Source of the DNA: Russula earlei | Lineage: Eukaryota > Basidiomycota > Agaricomycetes > Russulales > Russulaceae | Assembly (NCBI GenBank): GCA_025769875.1 | Contig: JAGFNK010000210.1 | Coordinates: forward strand, 21,044-85,043 | Direction of reading: 5' to 3' | Length of the DNA stretch: 64,000 nt | Shown: positions 38,724-49,509 of the stretch, one piece after another | How positions within the stretch are numbered: the first letter of the stretch is position 1 | Layout of the letters: each line of letters begins with the position of its first letter | The notes under the pieces: model-generated | The model's input: only the letters and a program-made list of their open reading frames with translations | Database searches by the model: none | What the model was told of the DNA's origin: nothing | Made by a program: the position numbers and the translations under genes

Positions 38724-40890
38724 CCTCAATGCCAACACCCTTTCAGCATTAGAGTTGCCTCAATGTTTGATGCTGTGGAGCCCAAGTAGAAGATACAGTC
38801 AGATAAAGTCAGGACAAGTGAGCAGTTTGGTGAAGATATTGGCAATGTTGTCTTTTGTGTGTACTCTTGTAATCAATACCTTGTCCACAAGGACTTGTTC
38901 CCTAATGTAGTGGTACTTGATCCAGATGTGTTTTAAGTGTGAGTGCCAGACTTGGTCTTCAGCAAGTTTTGACACTGCATCATTGTTGCAGAATATTGCT
39001 GTTGGATTAGGTTGTGTGAATTGGGTCTGAGAGAGTAGCTGTTGTAGGAAAATGGCCTTGTGGGTTGCACCATGCAGCACAATGTATTCTGCATAAACAT
39101 GAACTGTCAGCAACAGTTCATTGTTTATGAGATGACCACCATATAACACCAGATCCCAGTGTGAAGCAGTAACCAGCAGTGGACTGGCTGGTGTCAATGC
39201 AGTTTGCAAAGTCCAAGTCTGAGTGTCCAATTAGGGTAATAGAATGCATCCTGCCCAGTGTGAGTGATAGTGAACATGAACCTTTGAGGTAGTGGAGAAC
39301 CTGTATGGCTGCAGACCAATGATCTTGGTTGTAGCAATCCATGAACAATGCTAGTTTTCTGACAGCAAAGGTGATGTCAGGGTGGGTGGTGTTAGCAAGG
39401 AGATGAGGTTGCCAATGAGCACGGGATATAGGGTGGTGTTCTGCCATGCTAGCATGTCTGGTGTGGCAGGGATAGTTTTGTAATCATGCCAAAGTTGTAG
39501 GCTGGGTGTCATGGGAAGATCCACCAGATGGGCATCAGATTGTCCAAACTGTTACATGATGCAATCAATGAAAGACAATTGGCAAAGTGAAATCAACTTG
39601 CCAATGTGGTCATGTTTTATGGATATGCTGAAGGCATATTTGATCAGACCCAAGTCCAATATCTCACAATGTGATCACAGCAGTTCCTTGAATGAGTTGT
39701 TTTCAGCCTTGGAGGAGGCAATGGAGACAATGTCATCAATGTGGACAAGGAAGAGGATTGTACCCAACTGGGTGGTCCAAGAGTAGATGCACCACTCACA
39801 CAGGAGTCATCTGAAACCCCAATCCTCAGCAGCTTTGTTGAATGTTTGGTTCCAAATCCTGCTGGCCTGCTTCATGCCATATATGCTCTTTATTAGTTTC
39901 ATTACCCAGCCTTCTTTCTCAGGTGCCTTGAAGCCAGTGGGTTGTTCTATGAACATTGTCTCATCCAGGGGCAAAACACCATGTAGGAAAGCAGTTTTGA
40001 TGTCAAACTGTTGGATGTCCCAATCAAGTGAGGCATTGATATGGAGTAGAATGCAGAGGGACTCTGGACAAATGGTAGGGGCAGTGGTTTTGGTGTAGTT
40101 GAGGCTGTATTGTTGCACATAGCCCTTGGCTATGTAGTGGACCTTGTATCATGTAATATTGCTGAGGTTGTCTCATTTCCATCTGCAAATGAGTTTACCA
40201 TGCAGGGGCCATTGCCATGCTGGCATGGTGGAGTGAGGGATGAGGACAAATACCTGGAGGTCCTCAAAGCTTTTGAGTTTGTTGTCTGCACCAGCAATCC
40301 AATATTCATGCTCTGGAGATGAGAGGGTGGCCTCCTAGGAGGGTTTGTTGTCCTCCAAGGCATTTATTGAACTGGTATGTATGGATGTGAGAGCTTGGGC
40401 AAGAGAAGAGAAGGAATCATCTAGTGAGATGGGAAAGAGCATATGTGTATTGTGAAGTGGAAGATATTCAGAGAGAAAGTTACAAATTAAGTTATTAGTA
40501 CTTGGAATAGAGAGGGATGTGTGTTGAAAAGTAGGTACTGTATCAGTGGTATCATGAAGAGGTTGGGAAGTGGTATCATAATTTGTTGGTAAGAGAGAAC
40601 AGGTCATTGTGGTGTCAGCAGGTTGAGGACAGGATGGGCAATGGAGGCCATCATTGGTAAGAAATCACAAGGTCAGGATCAGGATACAAGTTGACTGGTG
40701 CAAGGGGAGAGCAGGGTTATGAGGGGGGAAGTTGGGTGTGGTGGTGGCACCAGAGGAGGGATTATCTGTTGGACTAGGTGATGGAAGGGGATTGAGAGTA
40801 GGGGAAGGAACTGTATAAGGAATGGGGAGGTCTAATCTATTAGGTAAAGTGTGCTGTAAAGGTTGTTGGATGCATGTCATCAGGAGCAGG
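38724..40890 (-). pseudogene. Copia-2 reverse transcriptase and RNase H, decayed
   Basis: On the minus strand: an IN-RT linker rich in Pro/Ser/Thr (40335-40890); RT (39807-40118: FDIKTAFLHGVLPLDETMFI, KSIYGMKQASRIWN); RT connection and RNase H (39118-39447: VRKLALFMDCYNQDHWSAAI, SDLDFANCIDTSQSTAGYCF); and the terminal 38799-39230 (WIKYHYIREQVLVDKVLI, DNIANIFTKLLTCPDF). This is a Ty1/copia Pol with many stops. The rest of the element lies at 44537-44751 and 50596-51009, beyond insertions. Confidence 0.85.
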
Positions 40891-41628
40891 TGTTGCAAAC
40901 CAAGGCCAGGTCCTGGCCATAGATTGTCCTATTTTCACTCAAGAGAGACCTCTCTCACTTTGCATTGCCGACTCCCTTCCATTTTCTGGGCTATCCCTCC
41001 TGCGGTACAAGATATCGCTATTGCAAAGACACTATAACACGACCAGACACCCGTTTCCTAATCGGGTAATCATTGCGTGGCAGCCACATGGCCACCCAGC
41101 CACCAAGGACCCAAAACAGCGGCACAAACTCTTAGAAACTGTTGCATAAATCATCTGATGTCATCAAGGCTCCAATGACATCATGGCTGACTGAGCGACT
41201 CCACAGTGACCTCATAGGCTCACTAAGCGCTCCACAGTGACATCATAATGATGTCATCGCTCCACAATGATCAGTAATGCGCTCAGTAAGCCTGAAACTT
41301 GACACAAGCAAGTTTATGCCTCTGTAGTCCTATTGGATGGTACCAAAGAGTCTAGAATAGTCCCAGTTCTTTGTAATCGACCCTGTACACTGTATATAAG
41401 CCCCAATGAAGCATGGCAGTCGTCAGACTGTCCATTTGTGATACTCTCATCTTCCTGGGTACTCCCCTGTGACCGCTCAGTCTAAAGATTCCCCTCACTT
41501 CCAAGGTACTCTTCTTCAACTGCCTTGTTTGAAGTCCCCTCGCTACACTGGCCTCCAGCCTTTGCCTTTGTCTCTTGCAACACCTACCAGTCCCCATCTG
41601 GTACCTCCTCGTCATTTGGCTCGTCCTC
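40891..41628 (+). mobile_element. Solo LTR of the gypsy-3 family, first part (continues at 44440-44531), TSD GCAGG
   Basis: It starts TGTTGCAAACCAAGGCC. It is interrupted at 'cgtcctc' by the TIR element and resumes 'ttgttcaacgc' at 44440, ending GTGTCTTGACA at 44531. The combined length, about 830 bp, equals the family standard. GCAGG flanks it (40886-40890, 44532-44536). Confidence 0.92.
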
Positions 41629-41842
41629 CATCAGGAAAAACCAGTCCGGTCCGTAGACACCGCTTAATTCTGTAGACACCATAGACACCATAGCACAACA
41701 ACATACTATGTAGTGCTCTATAGCATCATAGTAAGTCTATATTGCTCAATGTGGTTCCAGTAGTTTATGACTATATTTATGTAGGCACAGTAGATGAAAC
41801 CAAGTCTACATATCACTATGTAGGATGACTGAAATTCTGGTT

Positions 41843-41975
41843 GTCTATGGAGATGATCAGTTTACTACATTGCACTATGGAGACAATCAGTTTATTACAT
41901 TGCACTATGGAGACAATTGTTCAATTACATTGCTCTATGGAGACTATTGGTTATTATAATTATATTGCACTATCG
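41843..41975 (+). repeat. Tandem ~30-bp repeats near the left TIR
   Basis: Four imperfect units begin 'ctatggaga' and end 'attacattgca' or a close variant (starts at about 41845, 41875, 41905 and 41936). Such subterminal arrays often carry transposase-binding sites. Confidence 0.65.
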
Positions 41976-42206
41976 AGCCTTACTGATTGGCCATGCTACG
42001 CTGCATATTCTCCTCTCCTCTCCTCCCCAACCCACTCTCCCCTTTCCCATCCTCCCCCTCTCCTTCTCCCCTGATGACACTGTTTTCTTTCTCACCTCTC
42101 CTCTCCTGATGGGAGGCGGCCGCGCGCGCGAGTCGGTCGAAGTGGGGGTAAAAGGGTTTCTTGCTTGCTTTCTTTCTTTCTAATTCCTTCCTTTCTTGCC
42201 TTCGTC

Positions 42207-42790
42207 CTAGAGACGAAGGCTGGTTTTTATGTACATTAGGACTGGAGGTAGACTAAATGGTATCCTAGAATGAGGGTAGCTAAAGAGAGGGAAATGTATT
42301 CTGAGATAAATGGGTATGGACGCGTGTGATCGCGGCGTTGAGGCGACAGGTGTAACGAAGCTAGGCTTTGGAAGGGTATAGTAAAGGGGGCTGTAGCAAC
42401 GAGTGGGCACTAGTTGGCGTGGCTGAAATGCCGTGAAGGGGTGGTTGGCCAGGTCTCGAGCATTGAGGACTTCTGCCTGATGAGGCAGTGGCGGGCGTGC
42501 GGGCGAGCGAGCGTATGCGTGGGGGTGAGCGTGGGGTATGCGTACGGGTGCGCGTGGGTGGTAGCGACGTCGGAGGCGGAGGAGCGAGTGTGTGCATTGG
42601 AGGCGAGAGGCAGAGGGCGTGGTGTGCTTGCGTGTGTGACGTGGTGGTGGGAGAGTGGGAGTTGTGGGGCGCGCGTGTCGGGCGTTCGGCTGTTGACTTG
42701 TTGACTTGTCTCTCGCGGTGGGTGTGGGTGACGCTTGGTCAGCATTGGCCAGTCCGCCGTGATCCACATCCAAGCCTGCAACTCACCTTA
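42207..42790 (-). other. Module shared with 857-1500, open minus-strand frame
   Basis: The minus strand has a 188-codon frame rich in Pro, His, Arg and Thr (MDVDHGGLANADQASPTPTA near its start). The DNA aligns with 890-1490. CG content is high here and depleted in the other copy. Overlapping frames in other phases are equally open, so coding status is uncertain. Confidence 0.4.
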
Positions 42791-43760
42791 CAGTGCAAAG
42801 GAGAGGAGAGGGGAGAGAGCACATGGGGAACATGCAAGTGAGAGTGGTCACACGTGAAAAATGCTGCTTGCTGTCTATGTGAGTATGCAATGGGATGTTG
42901 ACATATGTGATGGCAAGGCACAAGGTAAAAAAGGCCAACATGTGCAACTCGTCAACTTCAAACCTTTTTTGACGACGGCCTCTTCGTTTTTACTAATCGC
43001 GTTCATTTTCTTTTGCCATCATTCTTCCCCTCTTTCCCCTCTCCTGCCCACTCTTCCTTCCCCATGGTCCCAGTTCAAGACTCTCAAGCTGCCAGTTTCA
43101 TCAAGTTTTCACCGGCTATTACCCAAGTCATTCGAGTTTTCGAGTTTTCCCACGCCATGTTGTTTCCGCGGGTGCGTTTTTTGTTTCGTTTTCACGCACT
43201 CTCTCATCATCTCCCCTCTCCTTCCTACTAAACAGCCTCTTGTTGGCCTTCAAGCTGCCTTCTCACTCCCTTCTTCTGTGTTACTGCAGTGGTGACGATG
43301 GGGACAACAACGACATATGAGAGGACTTGTATTTAAGTGAAAGAAAAAAAACGCACACAAACAACTTAACTAAAATCGTGCATGGGGGAAAACACACGTT
43401 GCTTGAAGGTAAAGTACGCTTGAACCGAAAGCGAGCTCCCGCACACAGGAAATGGTATTTCAGGGGATGGGCACATCACAGAAAACAAAAGTGCGACCCT
43501 TTCCCTAGGTCTCACCAATGTGCGTTTCAGGTTTCCTTTTACTTGCGCAATCTCACTGTCACAGTGACAAGTACAACCATGCTCGGCATCTTCAATGAGT
43601 GTCTTACGCATTCTGTGCATTACCCTTTCCTTCACTTTTCGTTTTTTTGTCACTCCCCTCTGCTTTCCTTTGCACAGGCTTCGCGTGGCTTCAAAACGTT
43701 GAACACACGTTCACGTCTCGACTCACCTGTACCCTGGTGCCGTCTTCTGCATCGTCCTTG

Positions 43761-43865
43761 ATGCCTCCTCTTACCGTGACAAAGCCACCGACACCACTGT
43801 CCAAGTCCAAGAAACAAGAGAAGGTGGCCCTCGCTCCCGGGCACAGGCCGATGAACAGTGAACAG
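43761..43865 (+). pseudogene. Exon-like fragment, possibly from a cytochrome-b5-domain gene
   Basis: An ATG at 43761 opens MPPLTVTKPPTPLSKSKKQE then KVALAPGHRPMNSEQ, followed at once by GTGCGT, a plausible intron donor. Fungal cytochrome b5-like (IRC21-type) proteins have a 'KVAL.PGHS..DW' start to their b5 domain, which this resembles. With only 35 codons the identification is weak. If right, the TIR element carries a captured promoter and first exon. Confidence 0.3.
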
Positions 43866-44536
43866 GTGCGTTATTCCTTTTCGTTTTTGTGCACTCTCTC
43901 ATACTCTCCGGCCTTTCATCAAGTGCTCGGGGGGAGAAATGGACATATGGAGTGACGACGAGATGCCGCTTAGAACGCATACGCAAATGACGACAACAGC
44001 TACGGGCGCAGTCCCAAGAAGTGCCGCACGCGAGAGCTGGAACAGTGCCACGGAGGCGAGTATCCGACTGTAGTTCAAAAAATTAGTTAGCGTTGATATG
44101 TGAAATATATATTGTTTCCTGACATTTGTGTGAATTTCAGTGCCTGAGTTGTTTATCATAACAATGTTGCAATCAGTAGAACATAAGCATGTGGTTGGCT
44201 ACATAGGTATGGTTGATGATGGGAAGAAATGTACATTTATGTTGTTGATATAACATTGTATGATTTATGTAGCATTGGTGGAAGAAATGTAGTCAATGGT
44301 GCTCTATATAACCCTGGTGGCGGCTATATAGAGTTTGGTGGTTGCTATGTAGGCATGAAACCTCGATGGTTGTAAAGTTGCTACAGACGCTATGGTAGCT
44401 ATATAGCGCTACATAGCATTTTCGTTTTTTCCTGATGTCTTGTTCAACGCTGTCTTCGCCGCGTATCATCTGTTCCAACCCTTGCCCACCTGCTCCTGAG
44501 TCCTTAGTGATCAGCAGTACGTGTCTTGACAGCAGG

Positions 44537-44751
44537 GAGGTCTAATCTATTAGGTAAGGAGGATTGTATAGTAGTGGGGCCAGGACACACATTGGGGATA
44601 GGGAGGTGTAATCAATTAAGGAAGGAAGGTAGGGAAAGGCTAGTAGGAAGGGGTAGTGTAGCACAGACTCCAGTCAGAATGGGAGAGGAGTTTTGATGGG
44701 TGTCAGCATTCAGAGGGTTTGACATGTGTGGGATGATGATGGAGTCCCAGG
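44537..44751 (-). pseudogene. Copia-2 linker fragment between the LTR insertion and copia-1
   Basis: 'ggaggtctaatctattagg' here repeats the sequence at 40836-40855 on the far side of the solo LTR, so the stretch belongs to the copia-2 IN-RT linker. The minus strand is Pro/Ser-rich and frameshifted. Confidence 0.5.
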
Positions 44752-45136
44752 TGTTGAACCGGAACCCGAACGGATCAAAGAAGGTGAAGACCTTCATACA
44801 AGGTTCAAGATCCGCTGATGAATGTTACGTGTTAGACAGAACTTTAGTATATGTGCTTATGGCAATAGGGTTACGCATACTACACTATCTATCACAAGAT
44901 GTAGCCTTATGCTGCATCTAGAATGTTTCCACATCACGCGTCACTGAGTGCGCGATATAGTGGACACCTGTAGTCACCTCTTTCGGACTTAGGAACAGCC
45001 CTGGGTCATAGAGGTATAAATACCATACATGTAGACGAGTATACACATCGCTCTACACCCCAATATCACTTGAGCATTAGCACAACCTCTAAGGTGGGTT
45101 GCTTGGCCTGTTAGCCGCACTCTATGCTGCGCAACA
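44752..45136 (+). repeat. Copia-1 5' LTR
   Basis: TGTTGAACCGGAACCCGAACGG to GCTGCGCAACA, 385 bp. It contains a TATA-like 'gtataaatacc' near 45014. Confidence 0.95.
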
Positions 45137-45150
45137 GGTTATGGGCCCTG
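45137..45150 (+). promoter_or_regulatory. Copia-1 primer-binding site (half initiator tRNA-Met type)
   Basis: GGTTATGGGCCCTG follows the LTR directly. GGTTATGGGCCC is the complement of the anticodon-arm region of initiator tRNA-Met, as used by Drosophila copia, whose primer is a cleaved 5' half of that tRNA. Confidence 0.8.
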
Positions 45151-45304
45151 CAAGCCATGCACCTTCATCAGCTGCAATGATGGCGAAGCATCCCTGAAGC
45201 CTGCATGCTGCGGCGAGCTAGTCTACCCTATGGGGAGACTATGTCAGCTTGTTTGAATACAATACTCTTACTGACGACCTCTAAGCCCCTTTCTAACAGC
45301 TATT

Positions 45305-46606
45305 ATGTCGTCATCTCAGCCCTCTGCCCCTGTTGTCCCCATCCTTGATGGTGCAAACTATGGTATTTGGTCAAAGGCTATGAAAGCCTACCTCATGTCC
45401 ATTGGACTGTGGTGTTATTGCAATGGCACATTTGACTTCCTGATTGTCCCTGCCCTTCCTCAGGCACCTCTTCCTGAAGAGATTGCTGCCCAGGCTGTCG
45501 CTCAGGCAGCTGTGAAAGAATGGAACAAAGGGAATGATATGGCAGTTGGCCATATGATCCTTAGATCTAGCATTGTGATCCAGCAGGATCTCATGACCCT
45601 GGATAATGCTGAAACTATCTGGAATCGCCTTGAAACCCTTTATGGCACGGCAACTACAGTTAGTATCTATAAGGATTTCAAAGAAGCCATCTCCATTCAC
45701 ATTAACCTGAGCCAACATCCTGGCCCACAAATAGATCGGATACACGCTGCATTCCAGCGTCTTACCGCCTCCTCCCTTCCAATCCCTGACACCTTGCAGG
45801 CACTCATCATAGTTGCTGCTATTCCCCAGAAATGGGAGATGCTTGTCCACATTGTCACTCAGAACTATGAACTGGCCGACCTTAACGCTAAGGATGTCCG
45901 AGAGGCTATCATCTCTCAATATCAAACTGAGATCAATCGCGGAACAAGCAAGAAGCACAGCATGCAGAAGCTCTCAGCTGTCAAGCGCAAGCATGGTGAC
46001 CCTTCCTTCTCCAATCAGCAGCAGGGCAATAAGCCCAAGCGCGATGAAGATAAGGACAAGCACCAGCGCGGTAAGTGCAGCAGTAAAGGAAAAGGGAAAG
46101 GCAAGGAGAAAGCTGATCACAGCCATGGTCCCGGACACTCTCATATTGTGGACGTTGCCGCACTCCCACTCCCGACCATTACCACTATTGCCCATCTGGG
46201 TCCCTCGGGGATCCAACAACGTACCATCCCAATTGCAACTGACCCTCGCAAGCGCACTCACGGCCCTTACAAGGCCTTAAACAAAGCGCTTGATCTTGCT
46301 GATGATCTTGGGGTAACTCCCACTATACAGACAGTCAAGACTCTTGAGCAGCAGATCTTGACTCAATCTGCTGCCTCGTCAAGTGCAGTTAAACTACCGT
46401 CGCCTATCCCTGAGCCTATGGACCAGGACAATGGCGACTTCATGCAAACAAATACGTCGGATTTATTCAACATATATGATGGTATCCCAGAAGGTGCTGC
46501 CACCCCTGAGCATCCTCCGACTCGTTGGATGAAGTGCTTGATTGGGGCAGTGACCCCAAAGATAACGAAGCATGCGTGCGCCTCCCTCTCTCCTTTCACT
46601 CGCTAA
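45305..46606 (+). CDS. gag: Copia-1 Gag
   Basis: A 433-codon ATG-started frame. It opens with PVVPILDGANYGIWSKAMKA, the usual Ty1/copia Gag entry, then has an UBN2-type capsid region (QDLMTLDNAETIWNRLETLY, YKDFKEAISIHINL, IAAIPQKWEM-like). In place of a CCHC knuckle it has a Lys/Gly and His-rich stretch (KGKGKGKEKADHSHGPGHSH) around residues 260-280, perhaps serving RNA binding. Its 3' end overlaps pol in the -1 frame. Gag would assemble cytoplasmic virus-like particles. Confidence 0.88.
   Translation: MSSSQPSAPVVPILDGANYGIWSKAMKAYLMSIGLWCYCNGTFDFLIVPALPQAPLPEEIAAQAVAQAAVKEWNKGNDMAVGHMILRSSIVIQQDLMTLDNAETIWNRLETLYGTATTVSIYKDFKEAISIHINLSQHPGPQIDRIHAAFQRLTASSLPIPDTLQALIIVAAIPQKWEMLVHIVTQNYELADLNAKDVREAIISQYQTEINRGTSKKHSMQKLSAVKRKHGDPSFSNQQQGNKPKRDEDKDKHQRGKCSSKGKGKGKEKADHSHGPGHSHIVDVAALPLPTITTIAHLGPSGIQQRTIPIATDPRKRTHGPYKALNKALDLADDLGVTPTIQTVKTLEQQILTQSAASSSAVKLPSPIPEPMDQDNGDFMQTNTSDLFNIYDGIPEGAATPEHPPTRWMKCLIGAVTPKITKHACASLSPFTR
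46555..46561 (+). promoter_or_regulatory. Candidate -1 frameshift heptamer CCCAAAG
   Basis: In gag phase the bases read C-CCA-AAG, the X-XXY-YYZ pattern. Slipping back one base gives CCC-AAA and continues PKDNEACVRLPLSF in the pol frame, which is open from here. It lies 45 bases before the gag stop. Confidence 0.55.
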
Positions 46607-47922
46607 AGAACCTATTAGCATCTCCCCAGCCCCAAAGCGGGCTAGATATGTCTAATAAGTGTTCGTTTGTATCATATGATGTACAAATTAGTGAAGGGAC
46701 TACTTCCCTTCAAAGTGAATGTAACAAAAATTGTTCAAGATATAGAGGAAAGCACAACTTGAGTAAAATGGGATCCTTATGGCTCCTAGACTCTGGCGCA
46801 TCCACACACTTCACCTTCGAAATAAAAGACTTTATAGAGTATACACCGGCTTTGCCACACGAAAGATCCCCTGTTAAAACTGCCAATAACACAATATATG
46901 TGGAAGGCAAAGGTGCTGTGTTGCTTCAGCACACTGTCAACTCTAAAATGGTTGTCACGTGCATTTCTCCTGTCCTTTATATTCCGAAAATTAATACTTG
47001 GATATTATCTATGGGGGAGTTTTTACAACAAGGGATGCATGCATTAGGGAATAATAGACATATTTCCCTACATGAGGACGGATGTATAATCCTGTCCTCT
47101 TACCCCTTATTCCTGGGTCAAACCACGTATTGGTTAGACACCTCAATTGAAAGTGCGCAAGTGCATTCTCTTATCTACACAGTAGATTATGATGTCATTC
47201 ACCGACGCCTTGGCCACCCATCTAAGGATGTCATAACACGTGCAAAGACACATACCAAGGGTCTCCCTGAAGACCTGAAAATCCCTCAGGAACAGCTGGT
47301 ATGTCCTGGCTGCGTGCAAGGCAAGATGCCTGCATCTGCGCACCCCCCTTCTGAAACTCATGCTTCCGCACCGTTCGAGTGTATTCACTCAGACCTTAAG
47401 AGTTTCCCTGTGAAGTCGTATCATAAGTACAAATATTTTGTCAGCTTCATTGACGATTATTCCTCCTATGCATGGATCACACTCCTAAAAAATAAAAAGT
47501 CGACCATAATGGCCATCAAGCAATTCCTTGCTATGGTCAAGAACCAATACAAAGCAGGAATCAGAGAGTGGATGTCTGATGCTGGTGGAGAGTACAAGTC
47601 TGAGGCCTTTGATAATGTCCTAAAGGACGAAGGAATTAAAATCCTGCAAAGCACCCCATACACTCCACAACAGAATGGACGCGCAGAGCGCTTCATGCAC
47701 ACTGTAATGGACAAAGTTCAGGCGATGCGCCTTGAAGCTTGTCTACCTCCCTCCTGGTGGGAATTTGCAGTGAATCATGGGACACACTGTTACAATAGGA
47801 CACCTGCCAGACACCTTCAATGGCGTACACCCTACAAAGTCCTAAAGAACAAGGTCCCTGATATCTCACACCTCAGAGTATTTGGTTGCGGTGCATATGT
47901 GCACATACCAGAAAAGTGTTGA
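46555..47922 (+). CDS. pol: Copia-1 protease and integrase, ended by a TGA
   Basis: Pol frame from the shift site. Protease WLLDSGASTHFT is near 46790. The GAG-pre-integrase zinc site reads HRRLGHPSKDVI, then CPGCVQGK. Integrase has HSDLKSFP, the second Asp in SDAGGEY and Glu in GRAER, spaced as DD35E. The frame stops at TGA (47920-47922) within EKC*VNKLL and continues in the same frame at 47923, so this is a single nonsense change (probably CGA to TGA) in an otherwise continuous polyprotein. Confidence 0.88.
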   Translation, partial: PKDNEACVRLPLSFHSLKNLLASPQPQSGLDMSNKCSFVSYDVQISEGTTSLQSECNKNCSRYRGKHNLSKMGSLWLLDSGASTHFTFEIKDFIEYTPALPHERSPVKTANNTIYVEGKGAVLLQHTVNSKMVVTCISPVLYIPKINTWILSMGEFLQQGMHALGNNRHISLHEDGCIILSSYPLFLGQTTYWLDTSIESAQVHSLIYTVDYDVIHRRLGHPSKDVITRAKTHTKGLPEDLKIPQEQLVCPGCVQGKMPASAHPPSETHASAPFECIHSDLKSFPVKSYHKYKYFVSFIDDYSSYAWITLLKNKKSTIMAIKQFLAMVKNQYKAGIREWMSDAGGEYKSEAFDNVLKDEGIKILQSTPYTPQQNGRAERFMHTVMDKVQAMRLEACLPPSWWEFAVNHGTHCYNRTPARHLQWRTPYKVLKNKVPDISHLRVFGCGAYVHIPEKC

Positions 47923-49509
47923 GTCAACAAACTTTTGCCTAAAAGCAAGCTAATGATCTACCTTGGTCATACTGAAGGGATCAAAGCCTCACTCTTTATG
48001 AGGCTCCCAAATAACACGCTTTACACAAATGCTACCACCCTGTACGATGAGACCCTGTACCCCAAATGCAACAAAGCGCGCACTAAAAGTACCACGTGGA
48101 TTAATGAACCGTGTGAGGAACTACCACAACAACCTGTCGAAGACACCATTCCTGGTGTTGATGACCCATTACCTACAATCAAAAGTGAGGACTACAAGCA
48201 GCCTATACAGGCGCCAGAAGAAGAGGAACGTGAGCAAACACCCATCCCTCCTACACCGTCCCCTCCTCCTGTTGAAGAACCTGTACCTCTTCAAAGGTCT
48301 CAGCAGTTGAGGAAAGTACCTACCCATCCTGGCAACGTCTATGGTGAATGCAGACACCCCACAGAAGTGGAAAAAGACATTTGGCACACACACACATGGA
48401 GAACAATGACAGAAAACCAACCCGGTAGCTCCGGTGAGGATAGTACATCAGGATCGGCCGCACCAGGCCCTTACCCTCCTGTTGTCCTTGACAATCAACC
48501 GCCAGAAGCCTCTGAGGATGAGGTAGAAGACATTCTACATCTAGCAAGGGAAGGGGGAGTCAAATTTCTGAACTATCTGCTCGCCCAAGCAGTTCCACTA
48601 AGTTCGGAAGCACCTGATACTGCGAAGATTCGCGAATGGACCTTTAGGGACATTCTGCGAATGCCAAGTGAACTCCAAAAGGAGTGGAAAGATGCTTGTC
48701 GTGAGGAGTTGGAATCCCTTCGCAGACGCAAAGTCTTCGAACTAGTCGATCCTCCCAAGGATCGCAAAATAATCAAAAATAGATGGGTATTCGACCTTAA
48801 GTCTGATGGTCATAAAAAAGCTGGACTAGTCGCCAAAGGCTTCTCCCAAGTAGAAGGCATTGACTATGACGAAATATTCTCACCTGTGGTATGGTTTGAG
48901 ACAGTCCACCTAATGATTGTGCTCACAGCACTCAAAAACTGGCACATTAGCAGACTAGACGTCAAGACAGCTTTTCTTTATGGTGAGCTCAATGAAGAGC
49001 TCTATATGGAGCAGCCCGAGGGCTTCAAAATAAAAGGCCAAGAGCATAAAGTCATGTGCCTTAAATGCGCAATATATGGACTCAAGCAAGCGGCACTTGC
49101 ATGGTGGAAAGCCCTTGACAAGTTCATGGCCTCGCTTGGCCTTATTCGCCCTATGTCTGACTCTGGGCTTTTTGTTAGTAAAGACAAGAGCATCATAGCC
49201 ATTGTCTATGTCGATGATGTGCTCTTCTTTGGAGCAGACAAAAAACAAATCAATAAAACAAAGGAGCACTTCATGAAGCTCTGGGAATGTCAAGATTTGG
49301 TGATGCCCAAGAATTTCTATGCATGCGCATTCAACGCAAGTCCAGCCAAATACATCTGGACCAGACTGAATATCTCAAGAAAGTGCTGCAGCATTTCAAC
49401 TTGCTTAACGCAAACCCTGCTCCTACTCTGCTACCAGAGGGCTATCACCCCTCTCCCAACACTTCCACTGCTGACCCAGCCTTATGGTCAAAATTCCAGC
49501 AAGTTATAG
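47923..49509 (+). pseudogene. pol: Copia-1 reverse transcriptase
   Basis: Same frame as PR-IN. After a Pro/Glu-rich linker it has RT: RKVFELVDPPKDRKIIKNRW, LDVKTAFLYGELNEELYMEQ, IYGLKQAALAWWKALDKF and the catalytic IVYVDDVLFFG near 49200. Frame is lost after KLWECQDL near 49295 by a one-base shift; what follows in this frame to 49509 is out of phase. Confidence 0.88.

Larger units (their letters stand above)
41629..44437. mobile_element. 2.8-kb terminal-inverted-repeat element, TSD TC
   Basis: A 2,809-bp insertion in a well-defined LTR gives exact boundaries. It begins CATCAGGAAAAACC and ends TTTTTTCCTGATG, a 12-bp TIR (CATCAGGAAAAA), and removing it with one TC restores the LTR. Both subterminal zones are rich in 'ctatag', 'tagacacc' and 'ctatata' motifs. 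No transposase is recognisable, so it is non-autonomous. Inside are a tandem repeat, a module shared with 857-1500, and exon-like host-type sequence near 43761-43865. A 2-bp duplication is compatible with the CMC (EnSpm/Plavaka-like) group, but that assignment is inference. Confidence 0.88.

Noticed and set aside
42414..42841. Plus-strand Gly/Val/Arg-rich frames in the TIR element
   Set aside because: These are complements of the Pro/His-rich minus-strand module; high GC keeps all frames open.
41629..44437. Helitron insertion
   Set aside because: It has inverted ends and a TC duplication, not TC...CTRR ends between A and T.
37895..44531. LTRs at 37895 and 40891 as the two ends of one gypsy-3 element
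   Set aside because: Each has its own flanking duplication (CCTCAA and GCAGG), and what lies between is copia-2 pol.
45371..45958. 195-codon minus-strand frame opposite copia-1 gag
   Set aside because: It is antisense to an intact gag with clear capsid motifs; no domain seen.
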